Shown: one piece after another, positions 26,572 through 35,394 of the stretch
Position numbering within the stretch: the stretch's first letter is position 1
Layout: every line of letters begins with the position of its first letter
Source of the DNA: Arthrobacter sp. zg-Y769
GTDB lineage: Bacteria > Actinomycetota > Actinomycetes > Actinomycetales > Micrococcaceae
Assembly (NCBI RefSeq): GCF_020907405.1
Contig: NZ_JAJJOE010000009.1
Location: 277,876-341,875 of the forward strand
Length of the DNA: 64,000 nt
Direction of reading: 5' to 3'
Position numbers and translations under genes: made by a program
Notes under the pieces: model-generated
Told to the model about the DNA's origin: nothing
The model's input: only the letters and a program-made list of their open reading frames with translations
Database searches by the model: none

Positions 26572-27306
26572 TCAGCAGGCAGGGTCGTCCGGAAAACTGT
26601 GGGATACGACTTTCCAGACACCGTCGCGTTCCTGGAGGTCGTAGTAATTGAGGGCTGTTCTGGTACCCGGTTCCGCGGCTGCCAGCAGTACCTGCCCGGC
26701 CTGGTCCTTCAACTCCATGGCACTGGAGTCGATGCAGATGGACAGCCTCCGGACCGGGCCGCCCTCTGCTTCCAGATCCTGAACCGCCTGCACGGACAGC
26801 ACTTTGGCCGGACCGGACTGGACCCATCCGTTGTCCTGGAATTCCTCGAACTGTCCCGTGAGCTCGCCGAGCGCGGATCCGTCGGCGATCTGGGAGTAAT
26901 CCGGTGCGGCCGCTCGGGCGTTTTCGTTCGGGTGCACCTGCATGGCTGCGGCTGTGTCGATGAAGTCCAGCAGGACCTCGCGGGCGGGTTCAGGCAGCTC
27001 CTCCAGGGCCGGGGGCGGGGTGCCCTCCGGCACGGGGGCGGCACCGGCTTCGGTGCCGGGGGCCTCGATACCGGTCCCGGGGCTTGCTTCCACAGGTCCG
27101 CGGGTAGCAGGCGGCTTTTCGGCAACCGGAGCGGCACCTGACGCGTCGCGGGGATCCGCACTGCGTCCGGCAGCGGGCGGAAGGGTAGTCCAGGCTGCAA
27201 AACCGAGAAGGCCGGCCACGACTATTGCCGCCCCGATGTACACGGTGCGTCTTTGGGACGTCCGGGAAGGGCCCCCGGTACCGGTCCGGGGAGGAGACTT
27301 ACGCAT
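26572..27306 (-). CDS. Membrane-anchored protein of EPS operon
   Basis: A 244-residue protein of unknown function. A basic N-terminus precedes one membrane helix (~25-42), a Pro/Ala/Glu-rich spacer (~45-100) and a compact C-terminal domain (~105-244) that looks NTF2-like. The start is ATG 27306 with GAGGT upstream; the longer frame to 27444 lacks support. It is first in the minus-strand EPS operon, 23 bases before the fibrinogen-like gene, so the two may act together outside the membrane. Confidence 0.72.
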   Translation of the reverse strand: MRKSPPRTGTGGPSRTSQRRTVYIGAAIVVAGLLGFAAWTTLPPAAGRSADPRDASGAAPVAEKPPATRGPVEASPGTGIEAPGTEAGAAPVPEGTPPPALEELPEPAREVLLDFIDTAAAMQVHPNENARAAAPDYSQIADGSALGELTGQFEEFQDNGWVQSGPAKVLSVQAVQDLEAEGGPVRRLSICIDSSAMELKDQAGQVLLAAAEPGTRTALNYYDLQERDGVWKVVSHSFPDDPAC

Positions 27307-27620
27307 GTGTACCTCGAAATCTATGAGACCTAGGGGTGACCATAGGGAGGCAGCCGTAATCGGGGAAGGGTTTTCCCGCAGGTCAAGAGTCAGACCGCTA
27401 AAAACGGGTGGACCGGTGCACTCGATCCGCGTAATTCCGTGCATCTGGACCGGCCCAGGGCTGTACTCACAAGTAACTGCGGAGCCGCACGCCCGGGCAG
27501 GGCCGTGGAACTAAGGCTGGACTCAGATGCATCCGGTGTTCACACCGTGGAATGATTAGCGCAGACTTGTTTTGCGTAATGCCCAGAGGGTGTTGGGCGG
27601 TCTCTAGTTGAGGAGTATTC
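27307..27620. other. Divergent intergenic region, EPS operon / sufS
   Basis: A 314-base region that must hold promoters for the EPS minus-strand operon and for sufS. A TACTCACAAG sequence at 27464 resembles the shared element, but no TAnnnT follows at the 18-base position, so I do not call it a copy. No other clear signal was found. Confidence 0.5.
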
Positions 27621-28937
27621 GTGCCTGTTGTATCCACTCCCGCCAGCCTGCGCCGTGTCGGCGGTCCCATGGACAACGCCGAGGTGGAACGGATCCGGAA
27701 CGACTTCCCGATCCTCGACCAGAAGGTGAACGGGCACCGCCTGGTTTACCTGGACTCCGGTGCCACGTCCCAGAACCCGCTGAGCGTGATCGAGGCCGAG
27801 CAGGAGTTCTACGAGCAGCGGAATTCCGCTGTCCACCGCGGCGCCCACACCCTGGCCGTTGCCGCCACCGACGTTTACGAACAGGCCCGCGAAACCGTGG
27901 CGGCCTTCATCAACGCCCGCCCCAATGAGCTGGTGTGGACCTCCAACGCCACCGAGGGCCTGAACCTGCTGGCCTACTCCTTCTCCAATGCCTCCGCGGG
28001 GCGCGGCGGCGAGGCAGCTGCCCGGTTCGCCCTGAAGCCCGGCGATGAAATCGTCGTCACCGAGATGGAGCACCACGCCAACCTGATTCCGTGGCAGGAA
28101 CTGGCCGCCCGCACCGGCGCGGAGCTGCGCTACATTCCGGTGGACGACGACGGCGCGCTGCGGCTGGAGGAGGCCGAGCGGATCATCGGCCCGCGCACCA
28201 GGATCCTGGCCTTTTCCCATGCCTCCAACGTGCTGGGCACCATCAACCCGGTGGGCACCCTGGTCGCCATGGCCCGCCGCCACGGCGCCCTGGTGGTGCT
28301 TGATGCGTGCCAGTCGGTGCCCCACCTGCCTGTGGATGTGAAGGCCCTCGACGTCGACTTCCTGGTCTTCTCCGGCCATAAGATGCTCGGCCCAACCGGC
28401 ATCGGCGCCCTCTACGGCAAGTCAGAGCTGCTGAATGCGATGCCTGTTTTCCTCACCGGCGGCTCCATGATCACCACGGTAACCATGGAGAAGGCCGAGT
28501 ACCTGCCCCCACCCCAGCGGTTCGAGGCCGGAACGCAGCGGATCTCGCAGGCCATGGCCCTGGGTACGGCGGCGAACTACCTCACCGAGACCGGCATGGA
28601 CCGCATCCACGCCTGGGAAGCCCTGCTCGGCCAGCGCCTGGTCTTGGGCCTGGAGGCCATTGACGGCATCCGGGTGCTGGGCCCCCGCGCCGGAGTGGAG
28701 CGGATCGGCCTGGCGGCGTTCGACGTCGACGGCGTCCACTCCCACGATGTGGGCCAGTTCCTGGACGACCAGGGGATTGCCGTCCGGGTGGGCCACCACT
28801 GTGCCCAGCCGCTGCACCGCCGGCTGGGGCTGGTCTCCACCACCCGTGCGAGCACCTACCTCTACAACACCACCGACGACGTCGATGCGTTCCTTGCCGC
28901 GGTTGCCGGCGTCCGTCCCTTCTTTGGAGTGAAGTAA
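27621..28937 (+). CDS. sufS: SufS-type cysteine desulfurase
   Basis: A 438-residue PLP-dependent group II cysteine desulfurase that takes sulfur from cysteine for Fe-S cluster building. The PLP lysine is K254 in SGHKMLGPTG, and the persulfide cysteine is C394 in RVGHHCAQP. The start is GTG 27621 with GAGGAG upstream; an in-frame ATG at M17 is possible and would give a length nearer the family norm. It is directly followed by sufU, its usual sulfur acceptor. No sufB, sufC or sufD is present in the window. Confidence 0.95.
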   Translation: MPVVSTPASLRRVGGPMDNAEVERIRNDFPILDQKVNGHRLVYLDSGATSQNPLSVIEAEQEFYEQRNSAVHRGAHTLAVAATDVYEQARETVAAFINARPNELVWTSNATEGLNLLAYSFSNASAGRGGEAAARFALKPGDEIVVTEMEHHANLIPWQELAARTGAELRYIPVDDDGALRLEEAERIIGPRTRILAFSHASNVLGTINPVGTLVAMARRHGALVVLDACQSVPHLPVDVKALDVDFLVFSGHKMLGPTGIGALYGKSELLNAMPVFLTGGSMITTVTMEKAEYLPPPQRFEAGTQRISQAMALGTAANYLTETGMDRIHAWEALLGQRLVLGLEAIDGIRVLGPRAGVERIGLAAFDVDGVHSHDVGQFLDDQGIAVRVGHHCAQPLHRRLGLVSTTRASTYLYNTTDDVDAFLAAVAGVRPFFGVK

Positions 28938-29387
28938 ATGAGCTCGGACCTGCAGCAGCTGTACCAGCAGATCATCCTGGAACACGCCAAGCGCCGCCGG
29001 GGCGACGGGCTGGTTGACGCCCCGGCCGGCATGGCTGCGGGACAGTCGCACCAGCTGAACCCCACCTGCGGTGACGAGATCACGCTGCGCGCCGCCATGG
29101 ACGGTTCCACCCTGGACAGCATCAGCTGGGAGGGGCAGGGCTGCTCCATCTCGATGGCGTCCGCCTCGGTGCTGACCGAACTTGCGGCCGGTCTGGAACG
29201 GGACGACGTACTCCACCTGGTGGACGAATTCCGCACGCTGATGCGGTCGCGGGGCAGCATCGAACCGTATGAGGAAGTGCTCGGCGACGCCGCGGCCTTC
29301 GCGGGCGTGGCCCGCTACCCGGCGCGGGTCAAGTGCGCCATGCTCGCCTGGGTTGCCTTGGAAGAAGCGCTGCTGGCGGCAAACTGA
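28938..29387 (+). CDS. sufU: SufU Fe-S assembly sulfurtransferase
   Basis: A 149-residue SufU-type protein. The zinc/sulfur ligands C44 and D46 (NPTCGD), C69 (GQGCS) and C133 (RVKCAM) are all present. SufU accepts persulfide sulfur from SufS by a zinc-ligand swap. Its ATG abuts the sufS stop, with GGAGTG overlapping the end of sufS, so the two are translated together. The pair forms an isolated two-gene unit between two glycan clusters. Confidence 0.95.
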   Translation: MSSDLQQLYQQIILEHAKRRRGDGLVDAPAGMAAGQSHQLNPTCGDEITLRAAMDGSTLDSISWEGQGCSISMASASVLTELAAGLERDDVLHLVDEFRTLMRSRGSIEPYEEVLGDAAAFAGVARYPARVKCAMLAWVALEEALLAAN

Positions 29388-29394
29388 CGGGTTT

Positions 29395-29430
29395 CCCGGG
29401 GAGCCGGCGCCGGTGGTCGGCGCTCCCGGG
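29395..29430. terminator. Possible bidirectional terminator sufU/ugd
   Basis: CCCGGG-G-AGC (29395-29404) pairs imperfectly with GCTCCCGGG (29422-29430), with a G+C-rich interior. It lies between the convergent sufU and ugd genes. No clear T tract. Confidence 0.45.
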
Positions 29431-29437
29431 CTTAGTG

Positions 29438-30751
29438 CTACGGCCGGCCCATACCGCGGTAGGTCCAGCCGGCGTCCCGCCAGGCTGCCGGGTCGAGGAC
29501 GTTGCGGCCGTCGATAATGTTCATGTCCGTGACCAGCGGTCCGACGGCGGCCGGGTCCAGGGCCCGGTATTCCTTCCACTCGGTCAGCAGCACCACGGCG
29601 TGGGCGCCCAGTAGGGCGTTTTCGGTGACCGGCTCATAGTTCAGTTCAGGGAAGCGGCCCTTGGCATTCTGGAGGGCCTGTGGATCGGTCACCGTGACCG
29701 TGGCACCCTGGAGCTGCATCTGCGCGGCGGCGCTGAGCGCGGGGGAGTCCCGCACGTCGTCGCTCTCCGGCTTGAAGGCTGCACCCAGGATGGTCACCCG
29801 CTTGCCCAGCAGGGAGCCGCCGCAGATATCGCGTGTCATTTCGACCACCTTGGAGCGGCGGCGCATGTTGATGGCGTCCACCTCGCGGAGGAAGGTCAGC
29901 GCCTGGTCGGCGCCCAGCTCCCCGGCACGGGCCATGAAGGCGCGGATGTCCTTCGGCAGGCAGCCGCCGCCGAACCCGACGCCGGCGTTCAGGAAGCTCC
30001 GCCCGATGCGCTCGTCCATGCCGATGGCGTCGGCGAGTGCAGTGACATCGGCTCCTGAGGCCTCGCAGACCTCGGCCATGGCGTTGATGAAGCTGATCTT
30101 GGTGGCGAGGAAGGAGTTCGCGGCGGTCTTCACCAGTTCCGCCGTGGCGTAGTCCACCACCATGCGCGGGGTGCCGGCGGAGAGGGGAGTGGCGTACACC
30201 TCGTCGAGCGCGGCGACGGCGGCGGTGCCGGTCTCGCCGTCGGGCACGCCGTAGACAAACCGGTCCGGGGAAAGGGTGTCCTGCACGGCGTGGCCCTCGC
30301 GCAGGAACTCGGGGTTCCAGGCGAGGACGGCGCCGGGTGCGTCGTCGGCCAGCTGGTCGGCCAGGCGTGCGGCGGTGCCGACCGGGACGGTGGATTTGCC
30401 CACCACGATGTTGCCGGGCTTCAAATACGGCGCCAAACCGGCGACGGCGGCGTCCACGTACCGCAGGTCGGCGGCGTATTCGCCCTTCCGCTGGGGAGTG
30501 CCCACGCAGACAAAGTGGACATCCGCCCCGGCGGCGTCCGCCAAGTTGGTACTGAAGCGCAGGCGGCCGGTTGCCTGCGATGCGGCCAGGAGCTCTGGCA
30601 GTCCCGGTTCGAAGAACGGAGCACGGCCTGCAGCCAGTTCGTCTATCTTGGCCTGGTCGACGTCAATCCCAACAACGTCGTGTCCCAGCTTTGCCATGGA
30701 GGCGGCGTGGACTGCTCCCAAATAACCGCAGCCGATAACCGAAAGACGCAC
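29438..30751 (-). CDS. ugd: UDP-glucose 6-dehydrogenase family
   Basis: A 437-residue NAD-dependent UDP-glucose/GDP-mannose dehydrogenase. The N-terminal Rossmann motif is GCGYLG (residues 7-12), and the catalytic cysteine is C264 in GFGGGCLPKD. The predicted reaction is UDP-glucose to UDP-glucuronate, a likely precursor for acidic EPS units, and the PssD/PssE pair is often a glucuronosyltransferase in known systems. The start is GTG 30751; an overlapping ATG at 30753 is out of frame. GDP-mannose as substrate cannot be excluded. Confidence 0.9.
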   Translation of the reverse strand: MRLSVIGCGYLGAVHAASMAKLGHDVVGIDVDQAKIDELAAGRAPFFEPGLPELLAASQATGRLRFSTNLADAAGADVHFVCVGTPQRKGEYAADLRYVDAAVAGLAPYLKPGNIVVGKSTVPVGTAARLADQLADDAPGAVLAWNPEFLREGHAVQDTLSPDRFVYGVPDGETGTAAVAALDEVYATPLSAGTPRMVVDYATAELVKTAANSFLATKISFINAMAEVCEASGADVTALADAIGMDERIGRSFLNAGVGFGGGCLPKDIRAFMARAGELGADQALTFLREVDAINMRRRSKVVEMTRDICGGSLLGKRVTILGAAFKPESDDVRDSPALSAAAQMQLQGATVTVTDPQALQNAKGRFPELNYEPVTENALLGAHAVVLLTEWKEYRALDPAAVGPLVTDMNIIDGRNVLDPAAWRDAGWTYRGMGRP

Positions 30752-30906
30752 ATTTCCCCCATTGGTTCGCTAACTCAAAGACCCTAATATCCTATCGCTT
30801 CCAAGGGCGCAAGCAGAAACGCAGAGTGGTTCTAGGTACCGCCGGGTCGGAGGACCAGTAGGAATTACTGTTTGCAAGATAAAAATATCGTCATAGCTTC
30901 AGTGCC

Positions 30907-31044
30907 ATGAGCACAGCTGAACCGAGGAGAGAATGGCGCCGTAGGCGTCCGCGCCGAACTCGCGGGGAATGGGTCACATATGCAGGGATTGCCGCTCTTG
31001 TTCTGGTTACGGCAGTGGTGGTGATATCCGCCCTTGCTCGGTGA
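30907..31044 (+). CDS. Small basic single-span membrane protein
   Basis: A 45-residue open frame. The first ~23 residues are strongly basic (many Arg), followed by one hydrophobic helix ending VVVISALAR. No clear ribosome site precedes ATG 30907, so it could be leaderless or not expressed. A perfect hairpin terminator follows 20 bases after the stop, which supports a short transcript. Similar tiny Arg-rich membrane proteins are common but poorly known in actinobacteria. Confidence 0.5.
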   Translation: MSTAEPRREWRRRRPRRTRGEWVTYAGIAALVLVTAVVVISALAR

Positions 31045-31064
31045 TCACCAAGAGTGGCGGCAAT

Positions 31065-31106
31065 GAGGGGGAGGGTGGAAACCAAATGGTTTCCACCCTC
31101 CCCCTC
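31065..31106. terminator. Perfect 19-bp stem terminator
   Basis: A 19-base arm at 31065-31083 is exactly complementary to 31088-31106, with loop AAAT. It is bracketed by the small gene (plus) and the LAxTG protein gene (minus), so it can stop both transcripts. It is among the strongest hairpins in the window. Confidence 0.85.
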
Positions 31107-31150
31107 TTGCATAATAGGTCGGCCGCTGTGAGCGGCTGCGAAGCGGCTAG

Positions 31151-31711
31151 TTAGGCATTCTTGCGGCGGGCGACAGCCACGGAGGCGACGCCGGCACCCA
31201 GTGCCAGGACGCCTGCGGCACCCCAGAGCATCATGGCGGAGTCCGCGCCGGTGTCGGCAAGGCCGCCGTCGGCGGACGCGTTCGCGCCGGTTCCGGCACC
31301 CGTACCCTCGGCTTCAACAACGACGGTGCTGGTGACTACCTTGCCCGACTCCACGCCGGTGGCAGTCAGGGTGTAGGTTCCGGGCTCGCCGAGCGTTACC
31401 TCAACGGCAAAGTTGCCGGCTGCATCGGCAACGGTGTTGTAGCTGCCAATCTGCTGAGCCAAGATGATCGGGCTGCTGACACCGGTGCCAGCGACCACTG
31501 TGGGGTCGTTGGCGTAAGTGGCGGTTACGAGGATTTCCTCGCCGGGGATGAAGCCGACACCGCTGAAGACAACAGTTGAATCGGGGGTGACAACGCTATC
31601 GCTGACCGTGCCGGTGGCCGGTGCGGGGTAGCTTTCAAGGGCGCTGGCAGCTCCGGCGCCAACGAAGGCCAAGGATCCGGTCAGGACTAGTGCGGATACG
31701 GTTTTTTTCAT
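31151..31711 (-). CDS. LAxTG sortase-anchored surface protein
   Basis: A 186-residue exported protein with a signal peptide (~1-24, SALE cleavage region), a single Ig-like beta domain (~25-135), a Gly/Ala/Thr spacer and a C-terminal sorting signal. That signal is LADTG (151-155), a hydrophobic helix and a basic tail (ARRKNA). LAxTG is the known target of class E sortases of high-G+C actinobacteria. No sortase gene is in the window. The start ATG has GGGGAG upstream. It starts the second glycan region, next to the bidirectional terminator. Confidence 0.85.
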   Translation of the reverse strand: MKKTVSALVLTGSLAFVGAGAASALESYPAPATGTVSDSVVTPDSTVVFSGVGFIPGEEILVTATYANDPTVVAGTGVSSPIILAQQIGSYNTVADAAGNFAVEVTLGEPGTYTLTATGVESGKVVTSTVVVEAEGTGAGTGANASADGGLADTGADSAMMLWGAAGVLALGAGVASVAVARRKNA

Positions 31712-31951
31712 GTGAGACTCCCCGGTGCAATTGATAAAGACTGTGTGGTTATAGACGGTCGGCTCCCACCAAGAACCCGTGAAACCAAGCCTGGAAATAT
31801 TTCGATCTACTGATGTGTCCCGGCGCTTCCCAGCATTACCGGTAACCTGCGCCCCTCCGCAACGCTTTTGCGAAGTGGAACGTTCTTACGGTAACAGGTG
31901 ATGGTCCTACTTCCAAGCGTTGTGTGATAGGCAATCACAAACTTCATATTA

Positions 31952-33847
31952 CTATTCACAGGATTCGCTCGTTTTCGCGGGGAGCACTACGTCTCGAACC
32001 GCTTGTACCGAAGGCGTAACTTGGAGCTTTGGTAAAGAATCCTGCACTACTCGGGAAAACTCGAGGTCTATTACTGCTGTTTCTCCTGGGGCTAATTCCA
32101 AGGTCACCGTCCCGACGGGCCTCTGGCCGTGTTTACCGGCTCCGAAGGGCACTGCGGTTCCGTTGATCTGGGCTGATTCCACCAAAGCTTGTGCAGGGCC
32201 ATAGACAACGTAGTTCGTGCGGATGTGTCCGGGTTCCACTCCATACACTCCGGCACCCGTGACGTAGGCCGGAAGTGAGGACGCGGCGTCCTGGGGTGCT
32301 GAATTCACTACGGTGACCTGTACGTTGTAGCGGCTGTACCCCTTGGATTCGCAGGTTTGAACAAGTTGCACTGTGCGTGAGGCGTAGTAATCCATTTTCG
32401 CCCCAGTCCCATCGTTGAAGTACACACCAAAGTTTGCGCCGCCGGCATTCGGTCCCGTAACGGCACCCGCTAAGGCAGTGGTCGAAATAATGTCCTGCTC
32501 GTCATTGTCGCTGGACCATAAATACAGGCGGTGCTCTTGGACACTGGTGATCAACGCCTGGACCAGCTGGCTGCTGTCTCCCTGCCCATCGGTGAATGCA
32601 GAGAAAACACTGGCTGCCACGGCAGCGAAGTAGGCGTCTTGAGCGGACGGGTCAGCAATTTCCCGGTAAACGTCGGAGAGGAGAGTGCTGACAACATTGT
32701 CCTTTGTCAGGGATAAGGGCAGTGACGTTCCCTCGATTGCTCTTACCACCGCCGGATCGGTGAGATCTACCGGGCCGGTGGCCTCCAAGAGATGGGCCAA
32801 TACGACTGGGTCCATAGCAAGCACCCCGTCCACGGTTTCCCCTGAATAACGTTCTTCCCACATCCTTTTGGCGGTTTCTGCCGCTGTCGGGAAATGCGGT
32901 GTGAGGTTCACGTTCTGCATCTGCGTTCCGAGCCGTTTTGTATACAGTCTTTCCTGCTCTGGGTCGACGTCAAGGGCCGGTCGAAAGGCCTCGATCGCTC
33001 CAGCACTACTCTGGTCGCTTAGGCTGATTAGACCATCATTGGTGGTCAGCATTGCCAAAGCTCCCGGAATGCCGCCTGTCGCACGGGCTTCAGCACTGTT
33101 CTGCACGAGGACTAGGTAACTACGTTCCCCGTCGCTTCCTAGCATTCCGGGGAGAAGTGTCGCCGCCGAGGAAGCTGTGCTCAAAGCGGAACTGACGGAA
33201 GCGAGCTGCTTAGCTGCGGAATCGATGGGACCTGCTACCTCTGGCAAAAGAGTACTGAGATTGATCGAGGACAAACGTTCGTGAGACAACCGGACGGTAT
33301 TTGCCGCGCTCGAAATAGCGGGAGCCGACGCGTTCAGCTGATCGACGTCAATCCGGCCATCTGTAGGAGAAAGTGCTGCCCAATCTAAGGAATCATATCG
33401 TCCAAGCAATGGGGCTACGGCTCGAGCGACGATGTCGTCCGCCGAAACTGCTACTTCCGTTACTGCCTCGAAATTCGGTCCCAGAACGGGAACTACCGAT
33501 GCAACCTTCCACAAGGGTCCTGTGGTGGTAGACCGCGCGGCGGAGGTCTGTTCCTGCATACTTGTGAACGTTTGCTGAGCCTCGGGATAACTCCCTTCGG
33601 TCAACTGGGACCGGAGCTCGGAAGCCAAGGACATAGCTTCCTCTAGTTGACCGCGGACTGTGGATACCTGGTGGGCTAGCGCTAAGGCTACTGAACAAAT
33701 CAATATCGCAAGTGCGAAAAGGCCCAATCCTAGCCTGATCAGAATCTTCCGCTGGCGCTGGACTGGTGTCCTACGGCCTTTTTTGGGAATTGCGGCATGG
33801 GTTGGAGATTTCCCCGTTACGGCGGAGACATCATCATTTCTAGACAC
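31952..33847 (-). CDS. DUF4012 family EPS-associated membrane protein
   Basis: A 631-residue protein with a basic cytoplasmic N-terminus, one membrane helix (~36-58) and a large external region with the layout of DUF4012 proteins. Its role is not established; the family is repeatedly found beside polysaccharide genes in actinobacteria. It is the third gene after the autokinase and sugar transferase on the minus strand (gap 40 bases). Codon use is lower in G+C than in genes before 31 kb. Confidence 0.8.
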   Translation of the reverse strand: MSRNDDVSAVTGKSPTHAAIPKKGRRTPVQRQRKILIRLGLGLFALAILICSVALALAHQVSTVRGQLEEAMSLASELRSQLTEGSYPEAQQTFTSMQEQTSAARSTTTGPLWKVASVVPVLGPNFEAVTEVAVSADDIVARAVAPLLGRYDSLDWAALSPTDGRIDVDQLNASAPAISSAANTVRLSHERLSSINLSTLLPEVAGPIDSAAKQLASVSSALSTASSAATLLPGMLGSDGERSYLVLVQNSAEARATGGIPGALAMLTTNDGLISLSDQSSAGAIEAFRPALDVDPEQERLYTKRLGTQMQNVNLTPHFPTAAETAKRMWEERYSGETVDGVLAMDPVVLAHLLEATGPVDLTDPAVVRAIEGTSLPLSLTKDNVVSTLLSDVYREIADPSAQDAYFAAVAASVFSAFTDGQGDSSQLVQALITSVQEHRLYLWSSDNDEQDIISTTALAGAVTGPNAGGANFGVYFNDGTGAKMDYYASRTVQLVQTCESKGYSRYNVQVTVVNSAPQDAASSLPAYVTGAGVYGVEPGHIRTNYVVYGPAQALVESAQINGTAVPFGAGKHGQRPVGTVTLELAPGETAVIDLEFSRVVQDSLPKLQVTPSVQAVRDVVLPAKTSESCE

Positions 33848-33887
33848 GGTCCAGCTTTCGGGATCAAATCGGCGGCGTCAGCCGAGG

Positions 33888-35321
33888 TCAGTAGGCACCA
33901 TGACGAGCAAGCACTGCGCGCACGGTCTTTAGCAAAATCGCAATGTCACCTGCTAGGGACCAGTTCTCTACGTAGTAGAGGTCCAGCCGGACAGTGTCGT
34001 CCCATGAAAGCAACGACCGGCCACTAACCTGCCATAGGCCCGTTAGGCCAGGCCGCACCAAGAGGCGGCGGTGAACGTGATTCTCGTAGAGGTTTACCTC
34101 TACAGGCAATGGTGGGCGCGGACCAACCAAGCTCATAGTCCCATTCAGGACGTTTAGGAGTTGAGGTAGCTCGTCAAGGCTAAACCGGCGCAAAAACCTG
34201 CCGACCGTGGTGACGCGTGGATCCGCTTTAATCTTGAATAGCAGTCCATTACCTTCATTTCGACCGCTGAGTTCCTCAAGGCGTGCCTCAGCGTCCACGA
34301 CCATGGAACGGAATTTATACATCTGAAACGGTCGTCCCTGAGTGCCTACTCGTTCTTGTCTAAACAAGATTGGACCCGCGGAATCAAACCGCACCGCAAC
34401 GGAAACTGCGACCAGTAGTGGGGAAAGGAAGATCAATAACACTGAAGCTCCAACAAGATCAAATGCGCGTTTCAGGAGCCTCTGACCGTTTCCCAGGTTA
34501 GGAGTAGAAACGTGGATTAATGGAAGCCCCGCTACCGGCTGGGTATGGATACGTGGACCTGCAATATCTGTCAGGGCCGGCGCCAGTATCATTTTTACTT
34601 GCATGTCCGCGAGCGCCCATCCCAACTCTCTTATCAGCCTAGGAGGAAGGGGGACTCCGCTGGAAAGTGCGACGGCGTCAACGCCGGATTGTCGAACTGC
34701 GGTCACGATGGACTCGATTTGGGGGTCCTGCCCCAGGATCGGCAGAGTGATTGTACTGTCCAAGAGGGATTCGGTAGAGGCACCAGGCACATACCCGCCA
34801 ATAGGTCGGTATCCCGCCATAGGTTGACTGCGCAAAGCCCGGGCAAGATGCTCAACGCCATGTATCCCTCCAATCAGGAGGACGGTAGAACTACTCTTAC
34901 CGCCACGTCGCTGACCCCGGAGGGTTGCCCTCACCAATGTCCGTGCCAGAATCAGGGAAAATACGCCTGCAGGCAGGGCCACCCCTATGTATCCACGGGC
35001 AGTATCCAGGTTGAAGGCATAGGAGACCGTAGCGACCAAGCCGAAAAGCCAAAAGGATGCACTTAACAGTCGCTTGAACTCTTCGGTGCCATAACCCAAA
35101 ATCGTGGCATCTCGGCTTCCCCAGAGACCCAGCATCGCCCACCAAACAGCCGAGAGGACAACGGTCACTGCGATGTAGGGCTCTCCGTCGGTTGTTATGA
35201 GCTCACGTCCACGGGAAGTGCCAAAGCGAAGAATTAGGGCTCCGGACATCGCCCACAACACTACCAATGCATCCACCAAAGCCAGGGCGTGCACGTACTG
35301 CTTTCGCCAACTCGATCTCAC
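33888..35321 (-). CDS. Polyprenyl glycosylphosphotransferase 2
   Basis: A 477-residue initiating sugar transferase. Membrane helices fill residues ~10-145, followed by a nucleotide-binding-like middle and the C-terminal transferase domain with KFRSMV, DELPQ, SLVGPRPP and GLTGLWQ. It is a clear paralogue of the enzyme at 14199-15713, with the C-terminal third nearly superimposable. It would begin the repeat unit of the second cluster. The promoter lies upstream of the autokinase at 36840 or in the 73-base gap. Confidence 0.93.
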   Translation of the reverse strand: MRSSWRKQYVHALALVDALVVLWAMSGALILRFGTSRGRELITTDGEPYIAVTVVLSAVWWAMLGLWGSRDATILGYGTEEFKRLLSASFWLFGLVATVSYAFNLDTARGYIGVALPAGVFSLILARTLVRATLRGQRRGGKSSSTVLLIGGIHGVEHLARALRSQPMAGYRPIGGYVPGASTESLLDSTITLPILGQDPQIESIVTAVRQSGVDAVALSSGVPLPPRLIRELGWALADMQVKMILAPALTDIAGPRIHTQPVAGLPLIHVSTPNLGNGQRLLKRAFDLVGASVLLIFLSPLLVAVSVAVRFDSAGPILFRQERVGTQGRPFQMYKFRSMVVDAEARLEELSGRNEGNGLLFKIKADPRVTTVGRFLRRFSLDELPQLLNVLNGTMSLVGPRPPLPVEVNLYENHVHRRLLVRPGLTGLWQVSGRSLLSWDDTVRLDLYYVENWSLAGDIAILLKTVRAVLARHGAY

Positions 35322-35394
35322 TGTATGTACTTGTCCCCCCGGTAGTTCACGTGCGGAGCTGCACGCCTATTTGAGATGGTTGCACGAACGATAC

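Noticed and set aside
27464..27491. TACTCACAAG as a fifth copy of the shared promoter element
   Set aside because: The core differs after TACTC and there is no TAnnnT at the 18-base position.
31151..31711. Classic LPxTG anchor
   Set aside because: The motif is LADTG, which fits class E sortase rather than class A.
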